6,005 bases of DNA, taken from Flavobacteriia bacterium. GTDB taxonomy: Bacteria; Bacteroidota; Bacteroidia; Flavobacteriales; Flavobacteriaceae. This document shows, piece by piece, positions 1 to 6,005 of the stretch. The notes beneath the pieces are model-generated. The model was not told the DNA's origin. It ran no database searches and saw nothing but the letters and a program-made list of their open reading frames with translations. Made by a program: the position numbers and the translations under genes. Numbering within the stretch: the first letter of the stretch is position 1; the number at the start of each line of letters is the position of its first letter. Where the stretch lies: positions 1 through 6,005 of the forward strand of contig DAOUPQ010000117.1 of assembly GCA_030626085.1 (NCBI GenBank). Reading direction: 5' to 3'.

Positions 1-354
1 AGTTTAGATGAGGTTGATCCGGAACTTTTAAAAACTTTTACAAAACTGGGAATATCTATTGATGAACAAAAACGTTTAAGTAATGTTGCAATGGATATAG
101 TGGTGGATTCTGTTTCTGTTGCTACAACTTTTAAGAAAACACTGGCTGAAAAAGGTATTATTTTTTGTCCGATCTCAGAAGCAATTCAAGATCATCCGGA
201 ATTAGTAAAGAAATATATCGGTAGTATTATTCCGAAAACTGATAATTTTTATGCAGCTTTAAATTCTGCCGTTTTCACGGATGGATCTTTTTGTTATATC
301 CCTAAAGGAGTAAGATGTCCGATGGAACTATCTACTTATTTTCGAATAAATTAA
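1..354 (+). CDS. sufB: SufB, Fe-S cluster scaffold subunit: middle part, up to an in-frame stop (5' end outside window)
   Basis: SufB is the cytosolic scaffold protein that with SufC and SufD (SufBC2D complex) assembles iron-sulfur clusters from sulfide delivered by SufS/SufE. The reading frame is open from the first base, so the gene starts upstream; the ATG at 91 is an internal methionine. The visible 117 codons contain family-typical stretches: SLDEVDPELL at the left edge, DSVSVATTFKKTLAEKGIIF, KKYIGSIIPKTDNFYAALNSAVF, GSFCYIPKGVRCPMELSTYF, and RIN just before the stop. Using the later SufB cysteine as anchor and my memory of the E. coli protein, the TAA falls at E. coli position 229, right after Arg226 and Asn228, which are known to matter for assembly. 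The frame resumes immediately after the stop with more SufB, so this is an interruption and not a natural C terminus. Identity is very certain; whether the gene works is not. Confidence 0.93.
   Translation, partial: SLDEVDPELLKTFTKLGISIDEQKRLSNVAMDIVVDSVSVATTFKKTLAEKGIIFCPISEAIQDHPELVKKYIGSIIPKTDNFYAALNSAVFTDGSFCYIPKGVRCPMELSTYFRIN
352..354 (+). other. In-frame TAA stop codon interrupting sufB
   Basis: The codon order is R-I-N-stop-G-G-T-G-Q-F-E-R, with SufB sequence on both sides in one frame, so there is no indel. Bases 353-360 read AAGGAGGA, which resembles a Shine-Dalgarno site, but they simply encode the end of the stop and two glycines. The nearest TTG (371) is out of frame and the in-frame GTG lies about 48 bases away. 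Confidence 0.9.
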
Positions 355-1155
355 GGAGGAACCGGACAATTTGAGCGAACTTTATTAATTGCTGATGAAG
401 GTAGTTATGTGAGTTATTTAGAAGGTTGTACTGCACCTGCCCGTGATGAAAATCAGTTACATGCTGCTGTGGTCGAACTAATTGCTTTAGATAATGCTGA
501 AATTAAATACTCTACTGTACAAAACTGGTATCCCGGTAATGCTGAAGGTAAAGGTGGCGTTTATAATTTTGTAACCAAACGAGGAATTTGTCATAAGAAT
601 TCAAAAATTTCCTGGACACAGGTAGAAACCGGAAGTGCAGTTACCTGGAAATATCCAAGTTGTATTTTGAAAGGTGATAATTCTGTTGGTGAATTTTACT
701 CTATTGCGGTAACCAATAATTATCAACAGGCTGATACCGGAACAAAGATGATCCATTTGGGTAAAAATACCCGAAGTACAATTATTTCAAAAGGAATATC
801 TGCAGGTAGATCACAAAATTCTTATCGCGGATTGGTTCAGATAAATTCACGAGCAGAAAATGCCAGAAATTTTTCACAATGTGATTCTTTACTGATGGGA
901 AATGAATGTGGCGCACATACTTTTCCATATATAGAAACTAAAAATAAATCCGCACTAGTTGAACACGAAGCAACAACAAGCAAAATTGGTGAAGATCAAT
1001 TATTTTATTGTAATCAAAGAGGTATTGATACCGAAAAGGCCATTGCTCTAATCGTAAACGGATTTAGTAAGGAAGTATTGAATAAACTACCTATGGAATT
1101 TGCAGTGGAAGCACAGAAATTGTTGGAGATTAGTTTGGAAGGGAGTGTAGGTTAA
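355..1155 (+). CDS. sufB: SufB, C-terminal core, continuing in the same frame after the internal stop
   Basis: This is the rest of SufB: GGTGQFERTL follows the TAA directly and the frame runs to the normal family ending SLEGSVG. It carries the beta-helix core and the residues needed for cluster assembly. The Cys codon of EGCTAP at 427-429 corresponds to E. coli Cys254, and the Cys of CDSLLMG at 880-882 to Cys405. The two are exactly 151 codons apart, as in E. coli by my recollection. The Glu of EHEATT at 967-969 matches Glu434. No decay is visible: no further stops, frameshifts or lost motifs. If translated separately, the first common start codon in frame is GTG at 409, which would lose the beginning of this part; no convincing ribosome site precedes it. 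A single base change (for example CAA, GAA or AAA to TAA) explains the break. A sequencing error, a recent nonsense mutation, or read-through are the alternatives. It is the first gene of the visible suf operon. Confidence 0.9.
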   Translation, partial: GGTGQFERTLLIADEGSYVSYLEGCTAPARDENQLHAAVVELIALDNAEIKYSTVQNWYPGNAEGKGGVYNFVTKRGICHKNSKISWTQVETGSAVTWKYPSCILKGDNSVGEFYSIAVTNNYQQADTGTKMIHLGKNTRSTIISKGISAGRSQNSYRGLVQINSRAENARNFSQCDSLLMGNECGAHTFPYIETKNKSALVEHEATTSKIGEDQLFYCNQRGIDTEKAIALIVNGFSKEVLNKLPMEFAVEAQKLLEISLEGSVG

Positions 1156-1160
1156 ACTAA

Positions 1161-1319
1161 TCAAAGGTCGAAAGTCAAAAGTCAAAGGTCGAAAGTCAAA
1201 AATCAAAGGTCGAAAGTCAAAAGTCAAAGGTCGAAAGTCAAAAGTCAAAGGTCAAAGGTCAAAAGTCAAAAGTCAAAGGTCAAAGGTCGAAAGTCAAAAG
1301 TCGAAAGTCGAAAGTCAGG
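1161..1319 (+). repeat. Tandem heptamer array, 22 units of TCRAARG
   Basis: Twenty-two consecutive 7-bp units fill 1161-1314, followed by a partial TCAGG. Three variants make up nearly all of it: TCAAAGG, TCGAAAG and TCAAAAG; one unit is TCAAAAA. They differ only by A/G transitions. The first twelve units (1161-1244) are four copies of a 21-bp higher-order repeat in the fixed order of those three variants; after that the order is irregular. The array begins 5 bp after the sufB stop and ends 14 bp before the four-helix-bundle gene. Similar GACTTT-type heptamers are, as I recall, scattered in many Bacteroidota genomes. The strand contains no stop triplet in any frame, but no start codon is present either, so it is not coding. 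Confidence 0.95.
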
Positions 1320-1333
1320 AAATAAAATTTAAA

Positions 1334-1711
1334 ATGGGAAAAGTAAATTCATTTGAAGAATTAAATATTTGGATAGAAAGTAGAAGTTTTAATCAGAAAC
1401 TCTACGAAATTTCAAATAATGGACTATTTGATAAAGATTATGATTTAAAAAGACAGATTAGACGCGCATCTATATCTGTAAGTTCAAATATTGCAGAGGG
1501 TTTTGAAAGAAATACTGATAAAGAATTTATCCAATTTCTGTATTACGCTAAAGGTTCAGCAGGAGAAGTTAGATCACAATTGTTTCTGTCATTAGATTTA
1601 AATTATATCAATAAAGATGATTTTGATAAGTTATGTAATCAAATAACAGGAATATCAAAAATGATAAGTGGAATGATAAAATATTTAAAAAATTCATATA
1701 AAAATAAATAA
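1334..1711 (+). CDS. Four-helix-bundle protein of the 23S rRNA-intervening-sequence (IVP / S23) family
   Basis: The 125-residue protein has the family's usual length and landmarks: an N-terminal FEELNIWIESRSF helix, IYEI-like KLYEIS near residue 22, LKRQIRRASISVSSNIAEGF around 38-57, then ERNTDKEFIQFLYYAKGSAGEVRSQL. Members form small homopentameric four-helix bundles; some are encoded inside insertions in 23S rRNA genes, and relatives serve as accessory proteins (Avd) of diversity-generating retroelements. The biochemical role of stand-alone copies is unknown, though nucleic-acid binding is suspected. ATG at 1334 is the first start codon in this frame, because the upstream repeat array has none. 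The gene sits alone between sufB and sufC, flanked by heptamer repeats in opposite orientations, so it is probably an inserted cassette and not a SUF component. No reverse transcriptase or variable repeat is nearby, which argues against a retroelement role here. Confidence 0.9.
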   Translation: MGKVNSFEELNIWIESRSFNQKLYEISNNGLFDKDYDLKRQIRRASISVSSNIAEGFERNTDKEFIQFLYYAKGSAGEVRSQLFLSLDLNYINKDDFDKLCNQITGISKMISGMIKYLKNSYKNK

Positions 1712-1755
1712 GTTTTAAATCATAAGTTAAATGTCAGGCTATTAAGTTAATCTCT

Positions 1756-1780
1756 TGACTTTCAACTTTCGACTTTAGAC
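1756..1780 (+). repeat. Inverted partial copy of the heptamer array, downstream of the four-helix-bundle gene
   Basis: About three and a half heptamers (TGACTTTC, AACTTTC, GACTTTA, GAC) occur in the orientation opposite to the array at 1161-1319. The 21 bases at 1756-1776 are complementary to 1297-1317 at 20 of 21 positions, the exception being A1765 or its neighbour at the CGA/CAA difference. The two arms therefore enclose the four-helix-bundle gene and could form a long-range stem in the transcript. The arm lies 18 bp before the sufC start. Confidence 0.85.
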
Positions 1781-1797
1781 ATTAAGACCAAATAAAA

Positions 1798-2535
1798 ATG
1801 CTTAGTATTAAAAATTTACACGCCGGAATAGAAGGAAAAGAAATTCTAAGAGGAATCAATTTAGAAATTAGACCGGGAGAGGTTCATGCAATAATGGGTC
1901 CAAATGGATCTGGTAAAAGTACACTTTCATCAGTAATTGCCGGAAATGAAACCTATGAAATTTTTGAAGGTGAAATCACTTTAGATGGTAAGAATATCTT
2001 AGATCTTTCACCAGATGAAAGGGCTCATAAAGGTATCTTTCTATCATTTCAATACCCTATCGAAATTCCCGGAGTCACCACAACTAATTTTATAAAAACA
2101 GCAATCAATGCCAAAAGAAAAGCGCAAGGCTTAGAAGATTTACCGGCAAAAGATATGCTGAAGATGATTCGTGAAAAAGCTGAGCTTTTAAAAATGGATC
2201 GTAAGTTTTTATCTCGTTCATTAAACGAAGGTTTTTCGGGTGGAGAAAAAAAACGAAATGAGATTTTTCAAATGGCTATGCTTGAACCTAAACTGGCCAT
2301 TTTGGATGAAACTGATTCAGGCTTAGATATCGATGCCTTAAAAGTTGTAGCAAACGGTGTAAACAAACTGAGAAATAAAGATAATGCTACTATTGTGATT
2401 ACGCATTACCAAAGACTTCTAGACTATATCATACCTGATTATGTGCACGTTTTACACAATGGAAAGATCATAAAATCAGGAGGAAAAGAATTGGCTCATG
2501 AGCTAGAAGCAAAAGGGTATGATTGGTTAAAATAA
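1798..2535 (+). CDS. sufC: SufC, ATPase subunit of the SUF Fe-S assembly complex
   Basis: SufC is a soluble ABC-type ATPase that binds SufB and SufD; ATP-driven dimerisation of two SufC subunits remodels the scaffold so that a cluster can form. The 245 residues are close to the usual length of about 250. Visible motifs in order are Walker A GPNGSGKST (34-42), the Q-loop glutamine in LSFQYP (Q85), the signature FSGGEKKR (146-153), Walker B LAILDE (166-171) followed by the SufC-typical TDSGLDIDAL, and the switch histidine in ITHYQRLL (H203). There is no membrane segment, so it is not a transporter subunit. The ATG follows an AT-rich leader without a Shine-Dalgarno sequence, as is normal in Bacteroidota. 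It is separated from sufB by the repeat-flanked cassette, where a gap of a few bases to a few tens of bases would be expected, and is followed by sufD after 91 bp. Confidence 0.98.
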   Translation: MLSIKNLHAGIEGKEILRGINLEIRPGEVHAIMGPNGSGKSTLSSVIAGNETYEIFEGEITLDGKNILDLSPDERAHKGIFLSFQYPIEIPGVTTTNFIKTAINAKRKAQGLEDLPAKDMLKMIREKAELLKMDRKFLSRSLNEGFSGGEKKRNEIFQMAMLEPKLAILDETDSGLDIDALKVVANGVNKLRNKDNATIVITHYQRLLDYIIPDYVHVLHNGKIIKSGGKELAHELEAKGYDWLK

Positions 2536-2540
2536 GCCCA

Positions 2541-2570
2541 TCCCTAACCCTTCCCTTTGGGAAGGGAATT
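2541..2570 (+). repeat. GC-rich palindromic element (perfect hairpin) between sufC and sufD
   Basis: CCCTTCCC (2548-2555), loop TTT, GGGAAGGG (2559-2566) form a perfect 8-bp stem, preceded by TCCCTAA. Its GC content stands out against the AT-rich surroundings. No T-run follows on the + strand (AATTTATAA), so an intrinsic terminator is unlikely; the position 13 bp after the sufC stop suits an element affecting mRNA ends or stability. The wording CATCCCTAACCCTTCCC resembles dispersed palindromic repeats I recall from Bacteroidota intergenic regions, but copies elsewhere in the genome cannot be seen here. Confidence 0.75.
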
Positions 2571-2626
2571 TATAACGTACCAAATAAAAATCATTTAATA
2601 GTAAAAGATTAAATCTTAAATGTAAG

Positions 2627-3949
2627 ATGGAATTAAAAGACAAACTACTTGCCTCATTTATGGCATTCGAAAATAAAGGGAACATTGATCTGGATTCAGA
2701 TGTTCATGATTTGCGCATAAAAGCAATTGAGAATTTTGAAAAATTAGGATTTCCAACCAAAAAAAATGAAGAATGGAAATACACTTCTCTTAACCCTATA
2801 CTAAAATACGATTATAGCGTTTTTCCTTCTTTAGACAATAATGTTGAACTAAAAGATATTAAAAAATATTTTTTACACGAGATCGAATCTTATAGAATTG
2901 TATTTGTAGATGGTGTTTACAGTTCGTTTTTATCAGATACTACTCATGAAGAAGCTGATGTTTGTATTTTATCAGCCGCTTTAAAAAAACCAAAATATAA
3001 AATGATCATCGATCATTATTTTGATAAAATTACATCAAAAAATGACAGTTTATCCTCGTTAAATACAGCATTTTCAAAAGAGGGTGCATTTATTAATATC
3101 CCAAAAAATACCATTTTAGAAAAACCTATTCAAGTATTATTTTTCTCTACAGGAAGTGAAAAAGAGCTGATGTTAAATCCAAGAAACTTAATCATAGTAG
3201 GCGAGAATTCACATGTTCAAATCTACGAACGTCATCAAAACTTGAATAAAAATAAAATTCTTACAAATTGTGTTACTGAAATCTTTGCACATAAACGGGC
3301 AATTGTTAATTATTACAAAGTGCAAAATGATAAAAATAATGCTTCGATAATTGATCATACTTATATTCAACAAAAAGAAGGAAGTATTGCTTCTGTAAAT
3401 ACTTTTACCTTTGGTGGTAAATTAACACGAAATAATATTAATGTATATCATGAAGGTGAACACATTACTACAAATCTTAATGGTATAACTATTATTGAGG
3501 GCAAACAGCATGTTGATAATCATACTATAATTAATCATAAACATGAAAATTGTGAAAGTCATGAATTGTATAAAGGCATTTATGATGATTCGGCTTCCGG
3601 AGTTTTTAACGGAAAAGTAATTGTAGATAAAAAAGCTCAAAAAACCAATGCTTTTCAACAAAATGATAATATTTTAGTAGGTGATAAAGCTTCAATCAAT
3701 GCAAAACCTCAATTGGAGATATTTGCAGATGATGTAAAATGCTCCCATGGTTGCACTATTGGTCAGATAGATAAAAATGCGATTTTTTATATGCAATCAA
3801 GAGGTATTCCAATTAAAGAAGCCAAAGCATTGTTACTTTTTGCATTTGGAAACGAAGTGATCAATAAAGTTAAAATACCTGCTTTAAAATCTAGAATTTT
3901 CAAATTAATAGCCGAAAAACTAAAAGTTGATATGGGTTTTGAAATTTAA
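2627..3949 (+). CDS. sufD: SufD, Fe-S cluster assembly scaffold partner
   Basis: SufD is the SufB paralogue that completes the SufBC2D scaffold and is needed for iron acquisition during cluster assembly. The 440 residues match the family length. The N-terminal helical part includes GFPTKKNEEWKYTSLNPIL (41-59), a hallmark of SufD. The beta-helix core contains NPRNLIIVGENSHVQIYE (184-201) and, towards the end, FADDVKCSHGCTIGQID (366-382), where Cys372 and His374 correspond to E. coli Cys358 and His360, the latter important for activity. The C-terminal helical part follows with YMQSRGIPIKEAKALLLFAFGNEVI. It lacks the SufB-specific EGC and CDSLLMG cysteines, which separates it from SufB. The ATG at 2627 gives the expected N terminus. 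It is the last + strand gene in the window; the next gene is convergent, so the visible operon ends here without sufS or sufE. Confidence 0.97.
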   Translation: MELKDKLLASFMAFENKGNIDLDSDVHDLRIKAIENFEKLGFPTKKNEEWKYTSLNPILKYDYSVFPSLDNNVELKDIKKYFLHEIESYRIVFVDGVYSSFLSDTTHEEADVCILSAALKKPKYKMIIDHYFDKITSKNDSLSSLNTAFSKEGAFINIPKNTILEKPIQVLFFSTGSEKELMLNPRNLIIVGENSHVQIYERHQNLNKNKILTNCVTEIFAHKRAIVNYYKVQNDKNNASIIDHTYIQQKEGSIASVNTFTFGGKLTRNNINVYHEGEHITTNLNGITIIEGKQHVDNHTIINHKHENCESHELYKGIYDDSASGVFNGKVIVDKKAQKTNAFQQNDNILVGDKASINAKPQLEIFADDVKCSHGCTIGQIDKNAIFYMQSRGIPIKEAKALLLFAFGNEVINKVKIPALKSRIFKLIAEKLKVDMGFEI

Positions 3950-3976
3950 AAAAAACAAAATTATTAGTTCAACTAA
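3948..3976 (-). terminator. Possible weak terminator for the outer-membrane protein gene
   Basis: Read on the - strand, just past the TAG of the barrel gene, a short palindrome (TTAGTT, G, AACTAA; 3976-3964) is followed by AATAA, TTTT, G and eight T (3955-3948). The stem is only about 5 bp and AT-rich, but the T-run is in the right place. The region lies between two convergent stop codons and overlaps the last bases of the sufD stop. No comparable signal exists for the suf operon on the + strand. Confidence 0.35.
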
Positions 3977-5389
3977 CTAAAAAGCATAATTCAAACCAAT
4001 ATACATACCTGAATCACCATCTTGTGAATTGGCAGTTAAGCCATAATCTAATCCAACAACAAAATTCTCATTCATGGCTATTCTTAAACCTAAGCCATAG
4101 CTTATATGTAGTTTTTCTGCTCCAAAATCAAAGTAATCATCTTTTGTATCATTCCCTGAAATAGCATAATTACCCCAATAATCAATATCAGTTAAGGGAG
4201 CAAATTCAGCTTCAATTTGATTTACTTTTTCATTTAATGGTAATAATTGCACAACTCTACCTGCGTCAATAAATGCATTTGTTGACATATACCAATTTTG
4301 CTTAAACCATTTGAAATTCCAAAATTTATATCTGAATTCTGCATTTCCATAAGCTTCACCATCACCTACAACTCTGTTTCTTCTTATCCCCCTTAAGGTT
4401 CTTTTTCCTCCTAAACCTTCAGATGCAACATTTTTCAACATAACACTATACATAATTGGAAGTGCAAAATAAGGTTCGTCTCCAATAATATTTCCGATAT
4501 AACCCAGGCGATAGGCAAAAGTTATTTTATTTTGAATAATGGTAAAATACTGTCTGTGTGTAATATTTAATTTCAGATAACCTTCATCCGTATTACCAAT
4601 AAATTTAGGAACCCAAATTAAAATTGCTTCTGTCCAAATTCCTTTAGAAGGATTGGTCCAATTATCCCGAGTATCATAGAGCAAACCCAATTTCATTCCC
4701 AAAAAGGAACCTCCGTTTGCGTTTTTTGCATCTATTAAACCCCACTTTTTATATCTATCCCATAAACCCGGCATTTCTTTAGTATCGGGTATTTGATCAC
4801 CTTCATCTCTTCCATCATTATACTTCTTTACATCTATGGTATTAACCGAATAATTATAAAATTCAAAACCAGCCAACCAGCTCCAACCATTAGAAATTGG
4901 ATTTAAAATATCAGCCTTAATTCTTAGCCTTTTTGTTTGATTTTTATAAAACATTTTAGACTTGTAGTTGGAATCTTTTTTATCTTCCCATGACCTATTA
5001 TAAACAGATTCATATCCGTTTGCACCAAGAAAATCAAACTGCTCATCTGGTATATACAGAATATCAAAATAAAATGTTCTTCCTTTAAATAATTTATTCG
5101 ATTCAAAAGAAAAATTATATCTCCCACTACCCTTTGTAAATCTAGAAATCTCCAAAAAATATCGTTCATAATATTTTGGATAAATATCTCCGGTACCATA
5201 ATTATAAAGATCTACTAAACCTCCATATTGAAAACCTAAATCAGAATTGTATGTTATCGTAGGTAGAACTCCAAAATTCCATCCTTTTTTAATTTTCTGT
5301 TTTTCATCATCAACAGATGTTGAATCTTGAGCAAATACAATTCCGCTAAAAAATAAGATCAAAAAAAACAATAAGTATTTTTTATTCAT
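3977..5389 (-). CDS. Omp85/D15 (BamA/TamA-like) outer-membrane beta-barrel protein without POTRA domains
   Basis: The 470-residue protein begins with a clear signal peptide: MNKK, a hydrophobic stretch LLFFLILFFSGIVFA (6-20) and probable cleavage before Q21. The rest alternates polar and aromatic residues as in a beta-barrel and ends in ...GLNYAF, with the terminal Phe expected of outer-membrane barrels. Family marks are DTRDNWTNPSKG (239-250), the LRGI sequence (332-335) in the place of the VRGF/Y motif of loop 6 in BamA, and FIDAGRV (373-379). About 20 residues separate the signal peptide from the first strand, too few for POTRA domains, so it is unlikely to be BamA itself. Short barrels of this kind are common in Bacteroidota and mostly uncharacterised; a surface-antigen or lipid/protein translocation role is only a guess. 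It is convergent with sufD (27 bp between stop codons) and lies 61 bp downstream of the serine hydrolase gene on the same strand. Confidence 0.82.
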   Translation of the reverse strand: MNKKYLLFFLILFFSGIVFAQDSTSVDDEKQKIKKGWNFGVLPTITYNSDLGFQYGGLVDLYNYGTGDIYPKYYERYFLEISRFTKGSGRYNFSFESNKLFKGRTFYFDILYIPDEQFDFLGANGYESVYNRSWEDKKDSNYKSKMFYKNQTKRLRIKADILNPISNGWSWLAGFEFYNYSVNTIDVKKYNDGRDEGDQIPDTKEMPGLWDRYKKWGLIDAKNANGGSFLGMKLGLLYDTRDNWTNPSKGIWTEAILIWVPKFIGNTDEGYLKLNITHRQYFTIIQNKITFAYRLGYIGNIIGDEPYFALPIMYSVMLKNVASEGLGGKRTLRGIRRNRVVGDGEAYGNAEFRYKFWNFKWFKQNWYMSTNAFIDAGRVVQLLPLNEKVNQIEAEFAPLTDIDYWGNYAISGNDTKDDYFDFGAEKLHISYGLGLRIAMNENFVVGLDYGLTANSQDGDSGMYIGLNYAF

Positions 5390-5450
5390 AAAAATCTTTA
5401 AAAATTAACTGCTCTCAGAAAGGATTATTGGAGTTTTTCTTTAATCACTA

Positions 5451-6005
5451 TTATTTAACACTGTTTAAAATATCACTTAAAAACCCATTAAAATCGAACT
5501 CATCTTCCTCGGTCAAACCGGTACGTACAATTACCATTTCTTTTGAAGGAATAATAAAAACAAATTGTCCTTGATAACCGTTGCAAGAATAAAGATCTTT
5601 TGGAACATTGGGATAATGACTTCCGGCATTTAACCAAAACTGTGCGCCATATCTTCCGTTGGAAGTATTTGTTGGAGTTGCCACATATTTCACCCATTCA
5701 GGCTTAAAGATTTGTTCACCATTCCAGTTTCCCTCGTGTAAATACAACAAACCAAATTTTGACCAATCTCTTGTATTTGCCCATCCATAAGAAGAACCAA
5801 CAAAATTGCCAGCCATATCAGTTTCTACCAATGCTGAAAACATTCCAATTTTGTCAAATAATTCAGTATACCAGAAATCCAGGTATTGCTGTTGATTTTT
5901 AAAGAATTGTTTTAATAAATAACCTGATAATAAATTGGTAGTTCCTGATGAATAATTCCAAGTTTCATTTGTTTTACCAATTAGTGGTTTATCAATTTGT
6001 ACCAT
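5451..6005 (-). CDS. Beta-lactamase-fold serine hydrolase (PF00144/COG1680 type), C-terminal part
   Basis: This is the C-terminal 184 residues of a serine hydrolase related to class C beta-lactamases, PBP4*-like esterases and 6-aminohexanoate-dimer hydrolase. Visible marks are WNYSSGTTNLLSG (residues 16-28 of the visible part), with Tyr18 as candidate catalytic tyrosine of the second motif; the typical GWANTRDWSKFGLLYLHEGNWNGEQI (74-99); and NGYQGQFVFIIPSKEMVIVRTG (142-163), the place of the usual HxG/KTG third motif. The SxxK motif with the nucleophilic serine must lie beyond the window edge. The ATG formed by the last three bases is an internal methionine, since the visible part starts well inside the domain. 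Many relatives are secreted or lipid-anchored, but the N terminus is not seen, so location and substrate are unknown. It ends 61 bp before the barrel gene and may be co-transcribed with it. Confidence 0.85.
   Translation of the reverse strand: MVQIDKPLIGKTNETWNYSSGTTNLLSGYLLKQFFKNQQQYLDFWYTELFDKIGMFSALVETDMAGNFVGSSYGWANTRDWSKFGLLYLHEGNWNGEQIFKPEWVKYVATPTNTSNGRYGAQFWLNAGSHYPNVPKDLYSCNGYQGQFVFIIPSKEMVIVRTGLTEEDEFDFNGFLSDILNSVK

Noticed and set aside
353..373. AAGGAGGA as a Shine-Dalgarno site for restart of SufB translation after the TAA
   Set aside because: The only nearby start-like codon (TTG at 371) is out of frame, the in-frame GTG at 409 is about 48 bases away, and Bacteroidota rarely rely on such sites; the bases encode conserved glycines.
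1151..1333. The reading frame of the four-helix-bundle gene stays open upstream through the whole heptamer array, suggesting a longer, lysine-rich N terminus
   Set aside because: The frame contains no ATG, GTG or TTG between 1151 and 1333, and openness follows simply from the repeat lacking stop triplets. The family-typical start is at 1334.
1314..1738. GTCAGG at 1314-1319 and 1733-1738 as a target-site duplication around the cassette
   Set aside because: Six bases is too short, the copies do not sit at the outer ends of the repeat arms, and one is part of the repeat itself.
2605..2617. AAGATT-A-AATCTT palindrome just before sufD as an operator
   Set aside because: A 13-bp AT-rich palindrome is expected by chance in such DNA and has no match to a binding site I know.
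3422..3661. Small open frame on the - strand within sufD
   Set aside because: It lies wholly inside the well-supported sufD, shows no recognisable domain, and is explained by the codon use of the other strand.
5390..5450. A Bacteroidota-type promoter (TTTG, about 19 bp, TAnnTTTG) before the outer-membrane protein gene
   Set aside because: Only a partial -7-like TAATTTTT is visible and no properly spaced TTTG lies upstream, so it is not supported.

Overview
The window is AT-rich DNA that looks like a chromosome segment from Bacteroidota, probably Flavobacteriia or a near relative. The reasons are the wording of the SufB, SufC and SufD proteins, AT-rich leaders without clear Shine-Dalgarno sequences, short outer-membrane proteins of Bacteroidota type, and a GACTTT-type heptamer repeat beside a four-helix-bundle gene. 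The assignment rests on recognition, not on a search.

Positions 1-3949 (+ strand) hold the scaffold part of a SUF iron-sulfur cluster assembly operon: sufB (5' end outside the window), sufC and sufD. SufB and SufD form the scaffold on which clusters are built, and SufC is their ATPase. Two things are unusual. First, sufB carries an in-frame TAA at 352-354, directly after the conserved RIN motif, while the sequence on both sides is fully conserved and in the same frame. Second, sufB and sufC are separated by about 640 bp holding a 22-unit heptamer tandem array, a complete 23S rRNA-intervening-sequence-type four-helix-bundle gene, and a short inverted copy of the same heptamers. This looks like an inserted cassette whose ends could pair in RNA around the gene. 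A GC-rich perfect hairpin lies between sufC and sufD.

Positions 3950-6005 hold two genes on the - strand, convergent with the suf operon: a 470-residue Omp85/D15-type outer-membrane beta-barrel protein with a signal peptide but no POTRA region, and, upstream of it, the C-terminal part of a beta-lactamase-fold serine hydrolase cut by the window edge. These two may be co-transcribed (61 bp apart) and have no evident link to Fe-S assembly. No sufS or sufE follows sufD here.

No tRNA, rRNA, CRISPR array, transposase or replication origin was seen, and no gene-free stretch exceeds about 180 bp. The most noteworthy items are the interrupted sufB and the repeat-flanked four-helix-bundle cassette inside the operon.
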